A stretch of DNA of 64,000 bases. Origin: Rhizophagus irregularis. Taxonomy: Eukaryota > Glomeromycota > Glomeromycetes > Glomerales > Glomeraceae. Under the pieces are notes generated by a model, which saw only the letters and a list, made by a program, of their open reading frames with translations, had not been told where the DNA came from and ran no database searches. How positions within the stretch are numbered: the first letter of the stretch is position 1; the number at the start of each line of letters is the position of its first letter. The position numbers and the translations under genes are program-made. Location of the stretch: assembly GCF_026210795.1 (NCBI RefSeq), contig NC_089451.1, positions 2,712,001 through 2,776,000 of the forward strand, in the 5' to 3' direction. Below, one piece after another: positions 11,686 to 23,065 of the stretch.

Positions 11686-13268
11686 CAATGATCTACATAT
11701 TAATTTTACTGCGCCATTAGTTGGGCGATTTATTTTCATTAAAAATGAATTTGATCCCTTCATTTGGATTCTAGAAAAAAAAAGAAATGTGGCGTACGTT
11801 TATTTTGAGTTGCCAAATTTAATTATATTATGCAATTATTATTATTTTTTTTTTTTTAACGAAGTCAAATATATTACTTTATTTAGAAATAAGAAAAATT
11901 ACAAAAAAAGAAAAGATCTACATTTTATAACATTTAGTAAAGAACACGATCGAACTATACTATAATATTATTAGGGACTTAAGATTTTATGTTCAAAAGA
12001 ACTATCTACCATCCTGCTCACCCAAATAGGTTCACTAAACTATCCGCATAACTACTACTATTCGTATGGACTTCGGTAATGTTATATAAAAAACTCGCCA
12101 CAACTCCTTTAACTACTACTACAGTACAACATCAAAGATAAAAAAAAACAATACTGCGAAACACTACCGTAATCAACAATATTATATAATCTATTGTATT
12201 GCTCCAAAATAAATATGACTTTGAAGACTTTGTAGATTAAAGTATTTCTTATTTTTTATTATATTATGCAATTAACATTATCTAAAAGCTGATTAATGTT
12301 AAAAGCTTATTATCAGTTTTTATTTTTGGTCAGTTAATTTAGCTTGTCGCTTAGGATACTTTTTCTGGGGATCATCTAAAGTGACCATCATTACGGCATA
12401 AATGTGACAAACAATTGGGTGACGATTAGGTGTTCACTAAACCGAAAAATGGATAGTGTGACATAATGGGACTACTATGATCACGTGCGTGATACTACGC
12501 CGCTTCTCGTTTTTTTCGTAATCTTGGAGTAATTTTGTTAATCGGTTAATATTAACGCTACAGAAAATATACTTTAATAAAATAATATCAATTGCAATAT
12601 ATCTAAAATCAAATTTAATAATTTATTTTATATCAGCATATTCTACCTACTGTGTTAACCTACAAAACCTACAAAGTAATTCTTATTTTTATAACTCTTT
12701 TTTTTTTAAAAAAAAAGAGCTCACTTTTTTAGTATTAAAATTGAAATATAATAAACATTACAATGTTATTAAAAACAGATTCATTTTTCAGTATTTGATA
12801 ATTTTATCACTCATGTTATTATCACTGAAAATAAGGAAACTCAATATTTTTCCGAATATAAATTTGGAATCTTTTTTTTTCTTTTTTTTTTCTAAAAATA
12901 AAAAATTATTTTTGGTTACAAAATGTAAAAACTACAATCCAAAATTTCAAGAAACCTTATTTAAAATTGAGTAGCCATTTTTGTATGTCAATGTACATTT
13001 TATAAGTGCATCTTTTTTATTTTTCGATTTCGCTTTAATAATAGAGGCTTGGTAATTTATATAGTAGCTAGTATATGATCATATATTCAATTTACGTACT
13101 TCTTATTTTATTGTAACGTTATATGTTCTGTAAACATCATTTAGGCAGTTTAATTCATTTTTATTGTTGAAATACTGTTTGGATAAACCTTTCCTTATTG
13201 AATATGAATCTCGCAGATTAATTTGACATAATTTATTTTTACTGTAATATTTAAAAATAAAAATCGAT
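11686..13268. other. Gene-free stretch
   Basis: No supported gene. Open frames at 11660-11965 and 12741-12974 are rich in Phe/Lys/Asn, overlap homopolymers and have no recognisable domain. A T10/A9 tract junction lies at about 12698-12716. The part around 12350-12540 has higher GC and several short palindromes, including TCACGTGCGTGA at about 12480; its origin is unknown. Confidence 0.5.
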
Positions 13269-13410
13269 CTAATCTTTAATAGCTGCGATGACACAAAATT
13301 TCAAATCAGGAGTCATAATAAAGAATCAGGCGATTTACCGTACGAAAGTTTTTGACAAATAATTTTTTTAATTGAAAAATCTTAAATTAGTAAAACTGTC
13401 AAAGTAGGAC
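13269..13410 (+). repeat. Dispersed repeat block 1, copy B
   Basis: Direct-orientation partner of 541-683. It lies about 2.9 kb upstream of block 2 copy B, whereas in copy A the spacing is about 0.4 kb, so additional DNA has entered between the blocks in this copy or been lost in the other. Confidence 0.6.
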
Positions 13411-13770
13411 ACAGTAAAAAGTTCCTATCAAGTTTTCGTATAAAAAATGTAAAATATGTTAATATAATCAATTTAATACAATTATAAGCATCCATTCGTA
13501 CAATATTTGTAATAAATATGTAGTATTTTTTATTTAGCATTCAAAGTAAGTTTGTATATTACTTATTAGATTTTTGTTTTACATATGTGTAAATTATATA
13601 AACATAATATATTAAATATGTTAAATATGTATTAATTTGCTAAAAATATTTATAATATGCTATACTAAAAATAATTAATAAAACTATTTATTACATTGAA
13701 TCTTATCATATTTTCGTTCATTATCATCATTTTTCTGTCGTGTTATATTACGCTTACGATTAAAACGCCT

Positions 13771-14022
13771 TACTTGAGGGATTTCTTTTTGCTCTTCATC
13801 ATTATGTAATTTTTGTGTTGTTTACGCTTTCGACCACAATGTTTTACTTGAGGAGCCTCTTGATCATCTTCATGTCTCGTTCTTCATCACTTTTTGTTGT
13901 ATTACGTTACACTTGTGACTAGAGCGTCTTACTTGAGAAGTTTCTTTTCATTTTTCATTATTGTGTTATTGTGTGTTGCTTTATGCTTGTTACCATAATC
14001 TTTAACTTGTGAAACTTCTTGA
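13771..14022 (-). repeat. Decayed minisatellite, four units of about 73-85 bp
   Basis: The minus-strand word CTCAAGTAA or a close variant recurs near 13771, 13845, 13930 and 14003, each followed by an Arg/Lys-rich stretch. In one frame the first two units read as basic peptides such as PQVRRFNRKR. The frames are not maintained between units because the spacings are 74, 85 and 73 bp. It probably derives from a repeat-bearing C-terminus of the neighbouring decayed gene. Confidence 0.5.
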
Positions 14023-15270
14023 TCAATTTCTCTTTTGTTGTATTACTCTATCAACTGCTTTCAATATAATATTATAATTATTAGTTAATTTTTGTAAAAT
14101 AATTTATACTTCTTACTTTGTGTAAGTTCATTATATAATTCATTTGATTAATTTACAAAAAAAAATTTCATATAATATTTGAAAATTACCACAATTTTTT
14201 GTTGATAAAGTTGGTCCGCTTGCTTGTTGTCCTTCTTCATTGATTTCATTATTAGATTCAATCAATTTTCTTTTCTTAAATCTTTTGCTATTTCCATTTG
14301 GTTTACGAGACTTAGATATCTTTTGAGTTTTATCACTAAGATTAAGAGTTGATCCTACATGTTTAGAAAAGAATATTGTTAAACAATTCAGCTGATTAAT
14401 TTAAAAATTAAACATATGACTTACGCTTATAATTAACATGTCGACGGATCATCTCACGTTCTGCCCAATCACTAACAGTTTCTGGAAAAGATGGATTTTT
14501 TTTTCAAAACTAAGGCAAATAAAAAACTAAACATTAAGTTAAAAAAATCAAATTAATAAATTCAATTATTTACCTTATCGATACATTTATTAATTTCACT
14601 AAGAGGTATATCACGATATTCAGTAGTAGGGAATAAAGGATAGAGCTTTTCAGCCACTAAAAGCCTCGTAGACCCTGCAATTTTTAAAGTTAAACAATCT
14701 TTTTTTTAAAAAAAAAATTCAATTATAAATAATACAATACCATATAACAATGCCAAATTCTTTTTGGTATACGAAGATAAGAAGGAATGTTTGGTAGTTT
14801 ATATTTTCTTTTTGAAAATTGGCTATTATGATGTATAATAAAGATGAATAATAAACCAATGTATGTAATTGTTCTAGTTAATCGTTAATTATTTAAATCA
14901 TTCTATTTACCATTTTGTAATCAATGATTCACATAATTTGCGCCTACTTGGATTTTTTTTAAAAAAAAAGTTTCGCTTCTTTTAATTATCTTACGCTCCA
15001 TTGTTTTGTTTCTTTGCAATTTCACCTGTTCAGGAGAATTCAGTAACACTTTTTTGATTTGATGATCCCTTTTTCATTTTCGTGATGATTTGTCTTCTGA
15101 TATTTTTGGTTGATTTAACATTAATACTTTTTTGTTTTTTCCTTTTTATTTTGTTAGTATTTTCTAATTTTGCAATTTTTTTTTTTAAGTTCAGCAATTT
15201 TTTTGGACATTGTATTTTCTTCATATTCACTGTTAAAAGAGTTAGATGTTTCGCTATCATTATATTCCAT
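14023..15270 (-). pseudogene. Decayed lysine-rich coiled-coil gene of unknown family
   Basis: On the minus strand an ATG at 15270 opens a Ser/Glu then Lys-rich coiled-coil segment (AELKKKIAKLENTNKIKRKK). It is interrupted by a homopolymer frameshift (11 A at about 15176-15186) and by further frame changes. Downstream coding-like segments read LPNIPSYLRIPKRIW, then RLLVAEKLYPLFPTTEYRDI, then PETVSDWAEREMIRRHVNYK, and a basic serine-rich tail. Several plausible GT-AG introns separate them, and the frame ends at a stop at 14023-14025. The segments look like protein, but the initial frame is broken. No domain is recognised, so function is unknown. A multi-exon working gene with a misread homopolymer remains possible. 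Confidence 0.4.
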
Positions 15271-15788
15271 TTTAAATATTATTATAGCAAATAATAAATA
15301 TTAAATAACTTGATAATATAAACTTGTACGAAATTATTATTATTATTTTTTTTTCCTCGCTTTGGAAAAAAAAGGATGAAAGATGTAATTATTATAATCA
15401 CGAAACTTCGAAACTATGCTTAAACTATATATCAATTTTGGTGGTGCAGTATTTTATTATGTAATAAATAAACTTATGCTTTTTCTCATATCCTATTATT
15501 ACTTATAATTAAGGAATGTAGCATCGAAACATTACATAATTGATTAGCTAATGTCTTGCAGCTCCGTTTTGTGGGCGCGGTTTCTATTCATGCACGACGA
15601 TCCTACTGTAAACTGTATAAATAAATTTCACGTGATTATATAAAAAAGGGAGTGCTCATAATTAGACTATTTCTATACACTTTTATTTTTTTTATTATTT
15701 AAACTAAATCATATCATTTATAATCATTAAAAATATTATCAAAATTATAATTATTAAAATAATTTCTAAATAATTTTTTTTAAGAAAA
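15271..15788. other. Gene-free spacer
   Basis: AT-rich spacer with no supported gene. A short segment of higher GC (about 15550-15615) is unexplained. Confidence 0.5.
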
Positions 15789-15926
15789 ATGATTACAAAA
15801 AATCGTCAAAGAAAAAGGAAAAAGAAAAGTAACAAAGAATTAAAAGACTCTTGTAATTGTCTAAAATGCCAAAGGTTTCCTTTGGGTTATAATCCAGTTT
15901 CAATTTCAACACGTACACGTCATTGA
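15789..15926 (+). pseudogene. N-terminal fragment of a transposase-like zinc-binding protein
   Basis: ATG at 15789 opens 45 codons: a very basic start (NRQRKRKKKSNKE), a Cys-x-Cys-x3-Cys cluster (SCNCLKCQ), and a THR-like basic end closing with RTRH before a TGA. This layout resembles the start of tnp2/CACTA-type transposases, where a basic leader and a Cys cluster precede the main body. No further transposase sequence follows. Identification is an inference from layout only. Confidence 0.35.
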
Positions 15927-16299
15927 AAGAAATACTTCCAAAGTTGATTCAATTAGCTGATATATTTTGGTGATTATGCCGATCATGCGATGTCAATCAA
16001 AATATTTAAGCCACATGTCCGCAAATTCTTTTTAATATTTGACACTTTATATAGTAAGAAACCCGGTATTTGTATCCTTTAACTGTTGAGATAACAATTT
16101 AAAAACACACTGAAGAAAAATAGGAATTATAGTGAAGTTTCTGTAATGAAAGTTGCTCTTTAATCTATTTAGAAGCGATAAAGTGGATGTTTGAAAATAT
16201 TTATTGCGTATTTCTCTAAAAATTTGGCATATTGGAGAAGTTTATTATAAAATATATTGCACAAATCTATTGAAATCTATCTAATAATCATTACATTTA
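15927..16299. other. Gene-free spacer
   Basis: No coding frame is supported. It may contain decayed downstream sequence of the truncated transposase fragment but nothing is recognisable. Confidence 0.45.
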
Positions 16300-16890
16300 T
16301 TTGGTTAAACAAACTATAGGAAAAATCAAAAAAATTATGTTATTAACTAAAAAATTTCATAAATTTGTGTATTTTTTTTTATTTTTTAATTAATATATTT
16401 TTTTAACATTGTTCTGTAATTAATTTATTTATACTTTCGCCATGAACAATTATTCTATTTATGTGGTCTATATTTAAATTGTTCAAAATTTTGATTCTAT
16501 ATATAAAAATTGTCATGTATCGCATGACTGCCGATCATTTTGTGTTGTTTTTGTATTTTTGTAACGTTCTAACCCTCCGTTTTAGTAATTAATATCAATG
16601 TATTTCTTAAAATAGATTGTGAAATGGTCTCAATTAAAAGATTTGGAAAATGATATAAAGTAACAACATTCTTTTAATAGAATTTGGAAATTTATGTACT
16701 TTGATGCTAAAATCATAATTGACGCCTAAACAATTTTGGTGAAATAATAAAAATTTTTAAAAAAAAACTTCTGCACGGATTCTTGAAAAAAAAACAGTAA
16801 AAAGTACTAGAATTATTCTATTTTTATAACTTTTTATTTTGCGAATTTTTCTCGTTCATTAAACAAAGATTTTTTCAATGTATCATTATG
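16300..16890 (+). repeat. Dispersed repeat block 2, copy B
   Basis: Direct-orientation partner of 1075-2110. The shared words come in the same order, ending with AATGTATCATTAT at about 16878, where the truncated kinase begins. The unmatched 300-bp island of copy A is absent here. Confidence 0.6.
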
Positions 16891-17384
16891 GTAATATGTT
16901 AAAAGATAGTGTTTATACTTATATTACTGATTTAGGATTGTGTCGACCAGTAAATGTAAAATCTTCTCAAAATGAATATGAAAAACAAGTATATGGAGTA
17001 TTACCTTACATGTCGCCTGAAATTTTAAGAGGAGGGGAATATACTCAAAAAAGTGATATTTATGGATTTGGGATTATTGCATATGAAGTCTGTACAGGGC
17101 TTCCTCCTTAATATCATGATATTGCTCATGATAAAATCTTAGCTATTAGCATTTGTCAAGGGCTTAGACCAAAATCCAATTATAAAATTTCTCAACTAAT
17201 TTTGGATATAATTTAACAATGTTGGGATACAGATCCTTCAAAACGACCTAAAACAAAAAAGTTATATAACTTATTAAATGATTTATATGTACGTAAACAT
17301 TATGGTGAAATCAATAAGCAAATTGAAGAAGCAGATAAAATTAATGAGAAATTAACTTCCGGTTTATCGAATTTCACTGTGTAA
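16880..17384 (+). pseudogene. 5'-truncated TKL-type protein kinase pseudogene
   Basis: The frame starts inside the catalytic loop (YHYGNML in place of HRDFHCGNML). It continues through the DLG motif (YITDLGLCRP), the activation segment and APE-equivalent (LPYMSPEIL), and the subdomain IX/XI region (KSDIYGFG, RPKSNYKI). In-frame TAA stops occur at 17109-17111, where the intact kinases read PPYHD, and at about 17214-17216. The Cys-box N-terminus, glycine-rich loop and catalytic Lys are missing. Closest relatives in view are the kinases at 23066-24707 and 31987-33680. It lies next to repeat block 2, so it may have arrived as part of a duplicated fragment. Confidence 0.85.
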
Positions 17385-17395
17385 TAATAAAGAGG

Positions 17396-17593
17396 ATCTA
17401 TCGGTTCCACTAAAAATATCCGGTTTATTGTATTTGGTATATCGAAAAAATTTTGATATACCGGATTTCATATAAAATCATGTGATAATCCGGTATATCA
17501 AATTTTTATGTGACGTAACAATAATTAAAAACTTAAAAAATCTCTTTATTTATTATCAAAATATTACATATACTAAAAACAACTAAAGTTGAA
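17396..17593. repeat. CCGG(A/T)-rich inverted repeats
   Basis: Words such as GATATACCGGA (about 17454) and TCCGGTATATCAAA (about 17490) are inverted to each other, forming a likely hairpin between the kinase relic and the transposase relic. It may be a transposon end, but no target duplication is clear. Confidence 0.4.
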
Positions 17594-17886
17594 AAAAATC
17601 TTCTAATCTACCCTGCTTCTGCTTTTTCTTACTATCAGAAATAATTTTTTTCTTTAAATTAACCAAATTTTGCATATCCAAACTATTAATACCTAAATCA
17701 TTTTGCCGAACATATTTTAATTAATTTTTCAATGCTACTTAATGAGTCTGATGTAGTTATAATTTCATGTTCTTCTTCCATCTCATCTTCTACTGCACTT
17801 TGCCCTTTAACTATATTAACAATTTCCTCTAATGATAATTCTTCTTCAGCAAAAATTTCATCATCAATATTAGTACAGAACGACAT
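17594..17886 (-). pseudogene. C-terminal remnant of a pogo/Tigger-type transposase
   Basis: Minus-strand sequence encodes an acidic tail (IDDEIFAEEELSLEEIVNIV ...), then a SLSSIEKLIK helix, then after a frame change VRQNDLGINSLDMQNL and a basic end closing KQGRLEDFFQL. The acidic-helix-basic layout with a terminal Q-x-x-L-x-x-F-F motif is that of pogo/Tigger transposase C-termini, whose last residues form a PCNA-binding (PIP) box. A single frameshift near 17710 breaks the reading frame. The HTH and DDE catalytic parts are absent upstream, so this is a dead 3' remnant. Confidence 0.6.
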
Positions 17887-19470
17887 TGCATTTGAAATGC
17901 GTAGAAGTAGAATGTCCTCATACTTCAGATAATTACGTAATGCCGGTTGGAATTATCAAGGATGGATTTTCAGGATTCTTGGAATTAATTAATAAAGTAT
18001 CGAAATTCCAATTTTTCAGCACTTGAAAATTTTTTAGAATTTTAACTTAACTATACAATAATGTACAGTGCATGCTTTTTTTAGTATTAAGTTGTTTAAA
18101 TTCTTCACATACCGGTTCATGAATCCAAATTCTTACGTTAAGTCACTAAGATATAGAAAGAGTTGCCTTTTATTCTCATAATCATTATAATACTTAACTA
18201 TATTTATATTTTGCAAAAAATTTAGTCCGTAGTTTGTAATCACTAAATGTCAAAAGTAATCACTGCATAATTTTATTAGTATGAACTATGAAGGATCAAT
18301 ATAAAGTCCATAAATGTTTTTTAATAGACTTATTTATATGTAAGTTGCTTATAATGTAGGCGTTATAAGAAAGTTTTTATTAAAGTAATTAGTGAGTGAT
18401 AAAAAAAGAAATCATAATATCTAATACTAGGTTCTATCGGACAAAAGCAAGAATAATGGAAATGTTAAAATAAAACAACTACTTCAATTTTCCTTTGTTG
18501 ATGCACCACTTACACTGTTAATACTGCAACGTTTTGATTAATGAAAGAATAAAGAAAATTTGTAATACAATTTCACCATTAAATTTCCGTTAACTTTCAG
18601 TTAGTGATTGATTTCTAATCACGTGTATACCCAATCAAATTATATTACACGTGATTAATTAAACGTGATCAAACTTTTTTTTTTGAATCAATCATTGATT
18701 AAATCATTAAATCCACTAATTTCAATGTTCTTTTTTGGTATAATTTTCATACCATGAGATTTTAGAATGAAAATAAATTAACAGTTTTCTTTCGCAAAAA
18801 TTCTTTTCTTTTTATTATCGGTTGCCCCATTTTTTGAAAAGAAAGAAATTATTCGTTATTCATTATTCAATCTATATCTTTTATTTGATGGTATAATTGA
18901 TCTGTGATTTGCAAGATTTTTAAATACGATAATTTATTAAGAGCCGAGAAAAAATACATTCCATTAATTTAATGGTTTAAGTGTAAACAAGTCATTTTTG
19001 TTAGACATAATACTGTAATTAGCTTATTATCATAAGCGGGCCATAAATAATGAACTCTTACGTACAAGTTAAAAATATCCGGTATTAAACTTGTTGATAT
19101 CGATTTATTAATTTATCCTATCCTCAAATCTGTTAAAAGAAACTTTTAATAATGATTCTTGGCGTGATAAAATAAAAACATATATATCAACAAAAATATT
19201 TATTTATTTATACTTTAATGTTTAATCGCATATTAATAAAGTAAATAAAATAATAATAATAATAATAATAATTTTCTTAATAATATATATAAATATAAAT
19301 AATCCAACTATAAATAACATTAGTCAATAAATACTCCTAAACCTTTTTGTGATATGACTACAACGACCATAATTTAGTTTGACAACTTAAAATATTCTGT
19401 ATTCTATCTTATCGCCTTAATCAGCTAAATTTGGTTACAATCAAAATTTTCTCAATTATTAGCAAATTAT
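17887..19470. other. Gene-free stretch
   Basis: No supported gene. A short AATCCATCCTTGATAATTCC segment near 17950 may still belong to the transposon. An (AAT)n microsatellite lies at about 19251-19274. The part just before 19471 should be the 3' UTR of the Sel1 gene. Confidence 0.5.
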
Positions 19471-20763
19471 TCATTCTAACCCAATACTCGCAACTTCCGT
19501 CAATAATGCAAGCCCTTCCACTTTTGCATTTTCATCTTCTTTATTATATAAAATATTTCCTAATTTTTTCTTGGCGATGATATTATTTTTATCATAATCA
19601 ATAGCCTTTCTAAAATAATATTCAGCCTGTTTTTCATCCTTTTTAATACCATCATCACTTTCGTAAAGTAAACCAAGATTATAAGCGGATTGACTATCAT
19701 ACAAGTCAAAAGATTTTTCATACCACCTAAAAGCAGTTTTTAACTTAATTTTAGCTAAATTATTAACTTTAAAATCACTTAGATTTTTTACTTCAGTAAG
19801 ATTACCCACTTCTAAAGGCCTTTTTAAATGACTATTATGATATATTAATGCCATATTCCTCATAGCAATTCTAGATAATTCTTTTTCTTCATCATTTTTA
19901 GGTTTTTCTAGTTTATTTATAACACCTTTAAAGAAAACTTTTGCTTTCTTTGGATCAAAATCTAATTTACCAATGGAATGCATATAACCCAAACATAATT
20001 TTGCTTCAAGAGAACCTAATTTTTCAGCTTGTTTATACCAAAACTTAGCTTCATTATGATTTTCTTTTGGACCTTTCATATAATAACCAGCTAAAGCCAT
20101 CTTATATTTCATATTATTATTATTTTTAGCATTTTCTTTCCATTCATTTAAATCTTTATCGTCAATTGAATAAAAATTATTACCTTTATTATTTTCACCA
20201 TTATATACCCTTTTTATAAATACTTCATAAGTACCGTCACCTTTAATAGGTTCACCATCAATTAAATTTTTAATTGAATCATCTTTTATCCATTCAGGAA
20301 AATTTTTATATAATTTTCCCTTTCTATTCCTACCTTTACCTGTAATAATAAAAAGTGAAGCATTTTCAATATAAGGAACATTTTGAATTTTTGTAATAAC
20401 TATATTTTTCCCTTCAACAACAGATTCTCCTTCGTGTAAATCAATTCTAGCAGTAGATAAAGTAATTTTTTTATTTAATAATTCTGAAGTATTTAAACAT
20501 TCGTAATAACCTAAGAAATCATTAAACCCATTTTCCTTTTTCCTTTGCTTATCTTTTGACAACCATTTTTTTAAATCCTTAAAAAATCCACCAATAGAAG
20601 GCTTTTCTTCGGATGTGATATCCATTTTATCTATTTCTGAAATATATTTTGTACTAACAGTTTTAAATGATTGAGCATCTAAATTTAAAGTATCAAAAGA
20701 TAAGATATCAGAAAAGCCAGTAGAAATCTTATCATTTTCTGAGTTTTCTAATGTATCAGTCAT
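19471..20763 (-). CDS. Sel1-like repeat protein, 430 aa
   Basis: Single-exon gene. Residues 1 to about 215 are a charged N-terminal region without recognised domain. From about 218 the sequence consists of Sel1-like/TPR-type helical hairpins: AKFWYKQAEKLGSLEAKLCL (239-258), KAKVFFKGVI (273-282), AFRWYEKSFDLYDSQSAYNL and AEYYFRKAIDYDKNN near the C-terminus. Such solenoids bind other proteins and act as adaptors. In mycorrhizal fungi they often sit on or next to TKL kinases, but this copy has no kinase domain. The ATG at 20763 is the first in frame and lies behind an 18-T tract. No frame breaks are seen. The partner is unknown. Confidence 0.85.
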   Translation of the reverse strand: MTDTLENSENDKISTGFSDILSFDTLNLDAQSFKTVSTKYISEIDKMDITSEEKPSIGGFFKDLKKWLSKDKQRKKENGFNDFLGYYECLNTSELLNKKITLSTARIDLHEGESVVEGKNIVITKIQNVPYIENASLFIITGKGRNRKGKLYKNFPEWIKDDSIKNLIDGEPIKGDGTYEVFIKRVYNGENNKGNNFYSIDDKDLNEWKENAKNNNNMKYKMALAGYYMKGPKENHNEAKFWYKQAEKLGSLEAKLCLGYMHSIGKLDFDPKKAKVFFKGVINKLEKPKNDEEKELSRIAMRNMALIYHNSHLKRPLEVGNLTEVKNLSDFKVNNLAKIKLKTAFRWYEKSFDLYDSQSAYNLGLLYESDDGIKKDEKQAEYYFRKAIDYDKNNIIAKKKLGNILYNKEDENAKVEGLALLTEVASIGLE

Positions 20764-21419
20764 GATACAGAATGTTGCAAGAAAATTGATTTAAAAAAAT
20801 TATAACAATTAAATAAACCTAAAACGACGAAATTTTTTTTTTTTTTTTTTAAACGAATATTCGAAATATTTTATAAAAAAAAATATATATCGTTTAAAAG
20901 TTCCCTTGATTAAAAGAAATAGTTTAATAATTCATAAAATAATTTTTTTTTAATACGAACCCAGTCATTTGAAAATTAATTTAATCAATATTTAACTTCC
21001 TTTAAAGATATTTTCAAAAACATTGCATTTTTATACCTATATGTAATATATACTTGTAATTAAAAGTTGTACCATTTTATTGTACAGAATACCAAATAAT
21101 TTGATAAAAACCCAAAATTGATTTTAACGGGACCTTTTACTATAATTAAATTAGTCAAAGCACAGATATGCTCCCCACAAAGATAAAATTAAAAAAAAAG
21201 CTTTTCTATTTTCTTAATTTTTTAAACACATAGGGAAAAGAAATGAAGCAGATTAATGAAGAGAAATACCTCATAATATATCTGCGAATACAGAAGTATG
21301 TGATATAGATTTATTACGTTTCCAATAAACCAAGGTCGTCTACAATCACTTGTGGTCTAGAAAGTTTATTATACGACATCATCTGAAATAATGGCGTTTT
21401 ACTAATAAACTGTAAACAA
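20764..21419. other. Gene-free spacer upstream of Sel1 gene
   Basis: AT-rich, likely carrying the promoter of the minus-strand Sel1 gene. A long T tract occurs at about 20831-20849. I see no other feature. Confidence 0.45.
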
Positions 21420-21599
21420 TATTTAGCTAAAGGAGGATTTGGAACTATTTATAAGGCAATTTGGAAAGATGGATATATAAAATATTGGAATTCTGGAAAT
21501 AATCAATGGAAAAGGAGTAAAAGATCATATATTATAAATTATAAAAGCTATCCAGTTTGTTTTAAAATGTTTACATAACTCAAACAATATTACAAAGTA
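21420..21599 (+). pseudogene. Kinase glycine-loop fragment
   Basis: Sixty codons match the start of the catalytic domain of the nearby kinases: YLAKGGFGTIYKAIWKDGY, a KYWNSGNNQWKRSKRS insertion, and YPVCFKMFT in place of FPVALKCLH, so the VALK motif is degraded. A TAA then follows where the intact copies continue. Both flanks are non-coding. It is a truncated duplicate, on the opposite strand to its intact relatives. Confidence 0.85.
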
Positions 21600-23065
21600 A
21601 AATTGTATTTTGATAAAAAAAATCCCTTGACCATTTTCGGCATAATTGATAATCATTTTTAGCTTAACTTCTAATGAAAAAAAAAACTTAGATAATCGTA
21701 AATTCCGATAATTTTTCTTTTCTTTTAATATCAGATGATCTGATATAGATTAAAAGATCGAGATAGTTTTTGAATTATATAAATATTTTAAAGCAACCTT
21801 GCAATTGGATAAAATATTTTACAAAAAATTGTTTGATATATTAGACAATTTTAACTATGGTTTTAATTATGTTTATTCATAATACAAGCTTTTCTAACAA
21901 TAATATTCTTTAATACTATACCTTTTTCAACCTAAAATTCAATAAATAAATATAATATATAACAAAAAAAAAACTTTGTCATTATTAAGTAAATGGAATT
22001 CAATAAATGAACTTATTTATAATATAACTAATACTAATCGTTAAATTAATTATGTTTAACGAAAGAAAATAGAAAAATTTTGACTGCTTATAAATAAAAA
22101 TAATCATACTTAACAGAATTAAAGTTTCCTTTCATTTCAATAACATTCTTTAACATTGACATTTTATTGTTTTGTTTATTTTCTTTAATGCTTTCAAAAT
22201 AATATAATAGTATTTAAACTCTTATGGTAAATCTTTTATTAATGATACAAATACGTATTCAAAATATAGTATCTTAATAACGTCATAAATCTCAAAAATA
22301 CATTTAATTCAGTTAGTAGGTTTCTCTTTAGAATAATTATTATATTATTGATATACTGCAACTATCTATGGACAATGATTATAAAAAGATATCGCTATAT
22401 TAATAAGAAAAGAAGTTATATCTAAAAATATTAAAAAAATTATAATTTTTTAAATAAACTAGTGAATAAACTATTTTAGTTTGCTAACTATAAAATGGGT
22501 TTTCATTCATACTACATACTACTTGGAACGTGAATAATAATACAAAGAAAAAAGGTTAGAATATTCCCTAAGCAAAAAAGCATAAAGGTACGTGAATAAG
22601 TTTTTTTTTTCCAAAGGTACTACTAATAAAAACATAAATTAAATTGAAGAAACTCTATCACTTGCAACAACATACTTTGACAATTTGACATACAGCAAAA
22701 GGCGACCATACTAATTCGTAAGTAATACATTCAAATCAAGATTTCATATATAAGGAATATTAGAAGGGTTAAATTATTTAGTAATATTAAATTGAAAATG
22801 CGACTATAAAGTTAAAAAATATATATATAGAATGTAATTTATTATTTATTATGATTTTATAACATAATCGTTATATAATACATTCTATTGATTTTCAGTT
22901 TAAATTTATAAAAAAACTTTATTTAGTATAAGATTCTAACCATAATAAATATATTCCAATAAAATATACATACTGTAGTAATAAAAAAAAAAATAGTAAA
23001 TAATAGATACAAATAATGTAATTTATATTCAGAATATTTGTAAATTTTCTTCCTTTTCTTTTTCT
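21600..23065. other. Gene-free stretch
   Basis: No supported gene or structured RNA. Composition is very AT-rich with scattered homopolymers. The end of this stretch should contain the 3' UTR of the minus-strand kinase gene. Confidence 0.5.

Noticed and set aside
11292-11965. Two frames of 76 and 101 codons
   Set aside because: The first is inside the solo LTR; the second crosses poly(T)/poly(A) runs and has no recognisable content.
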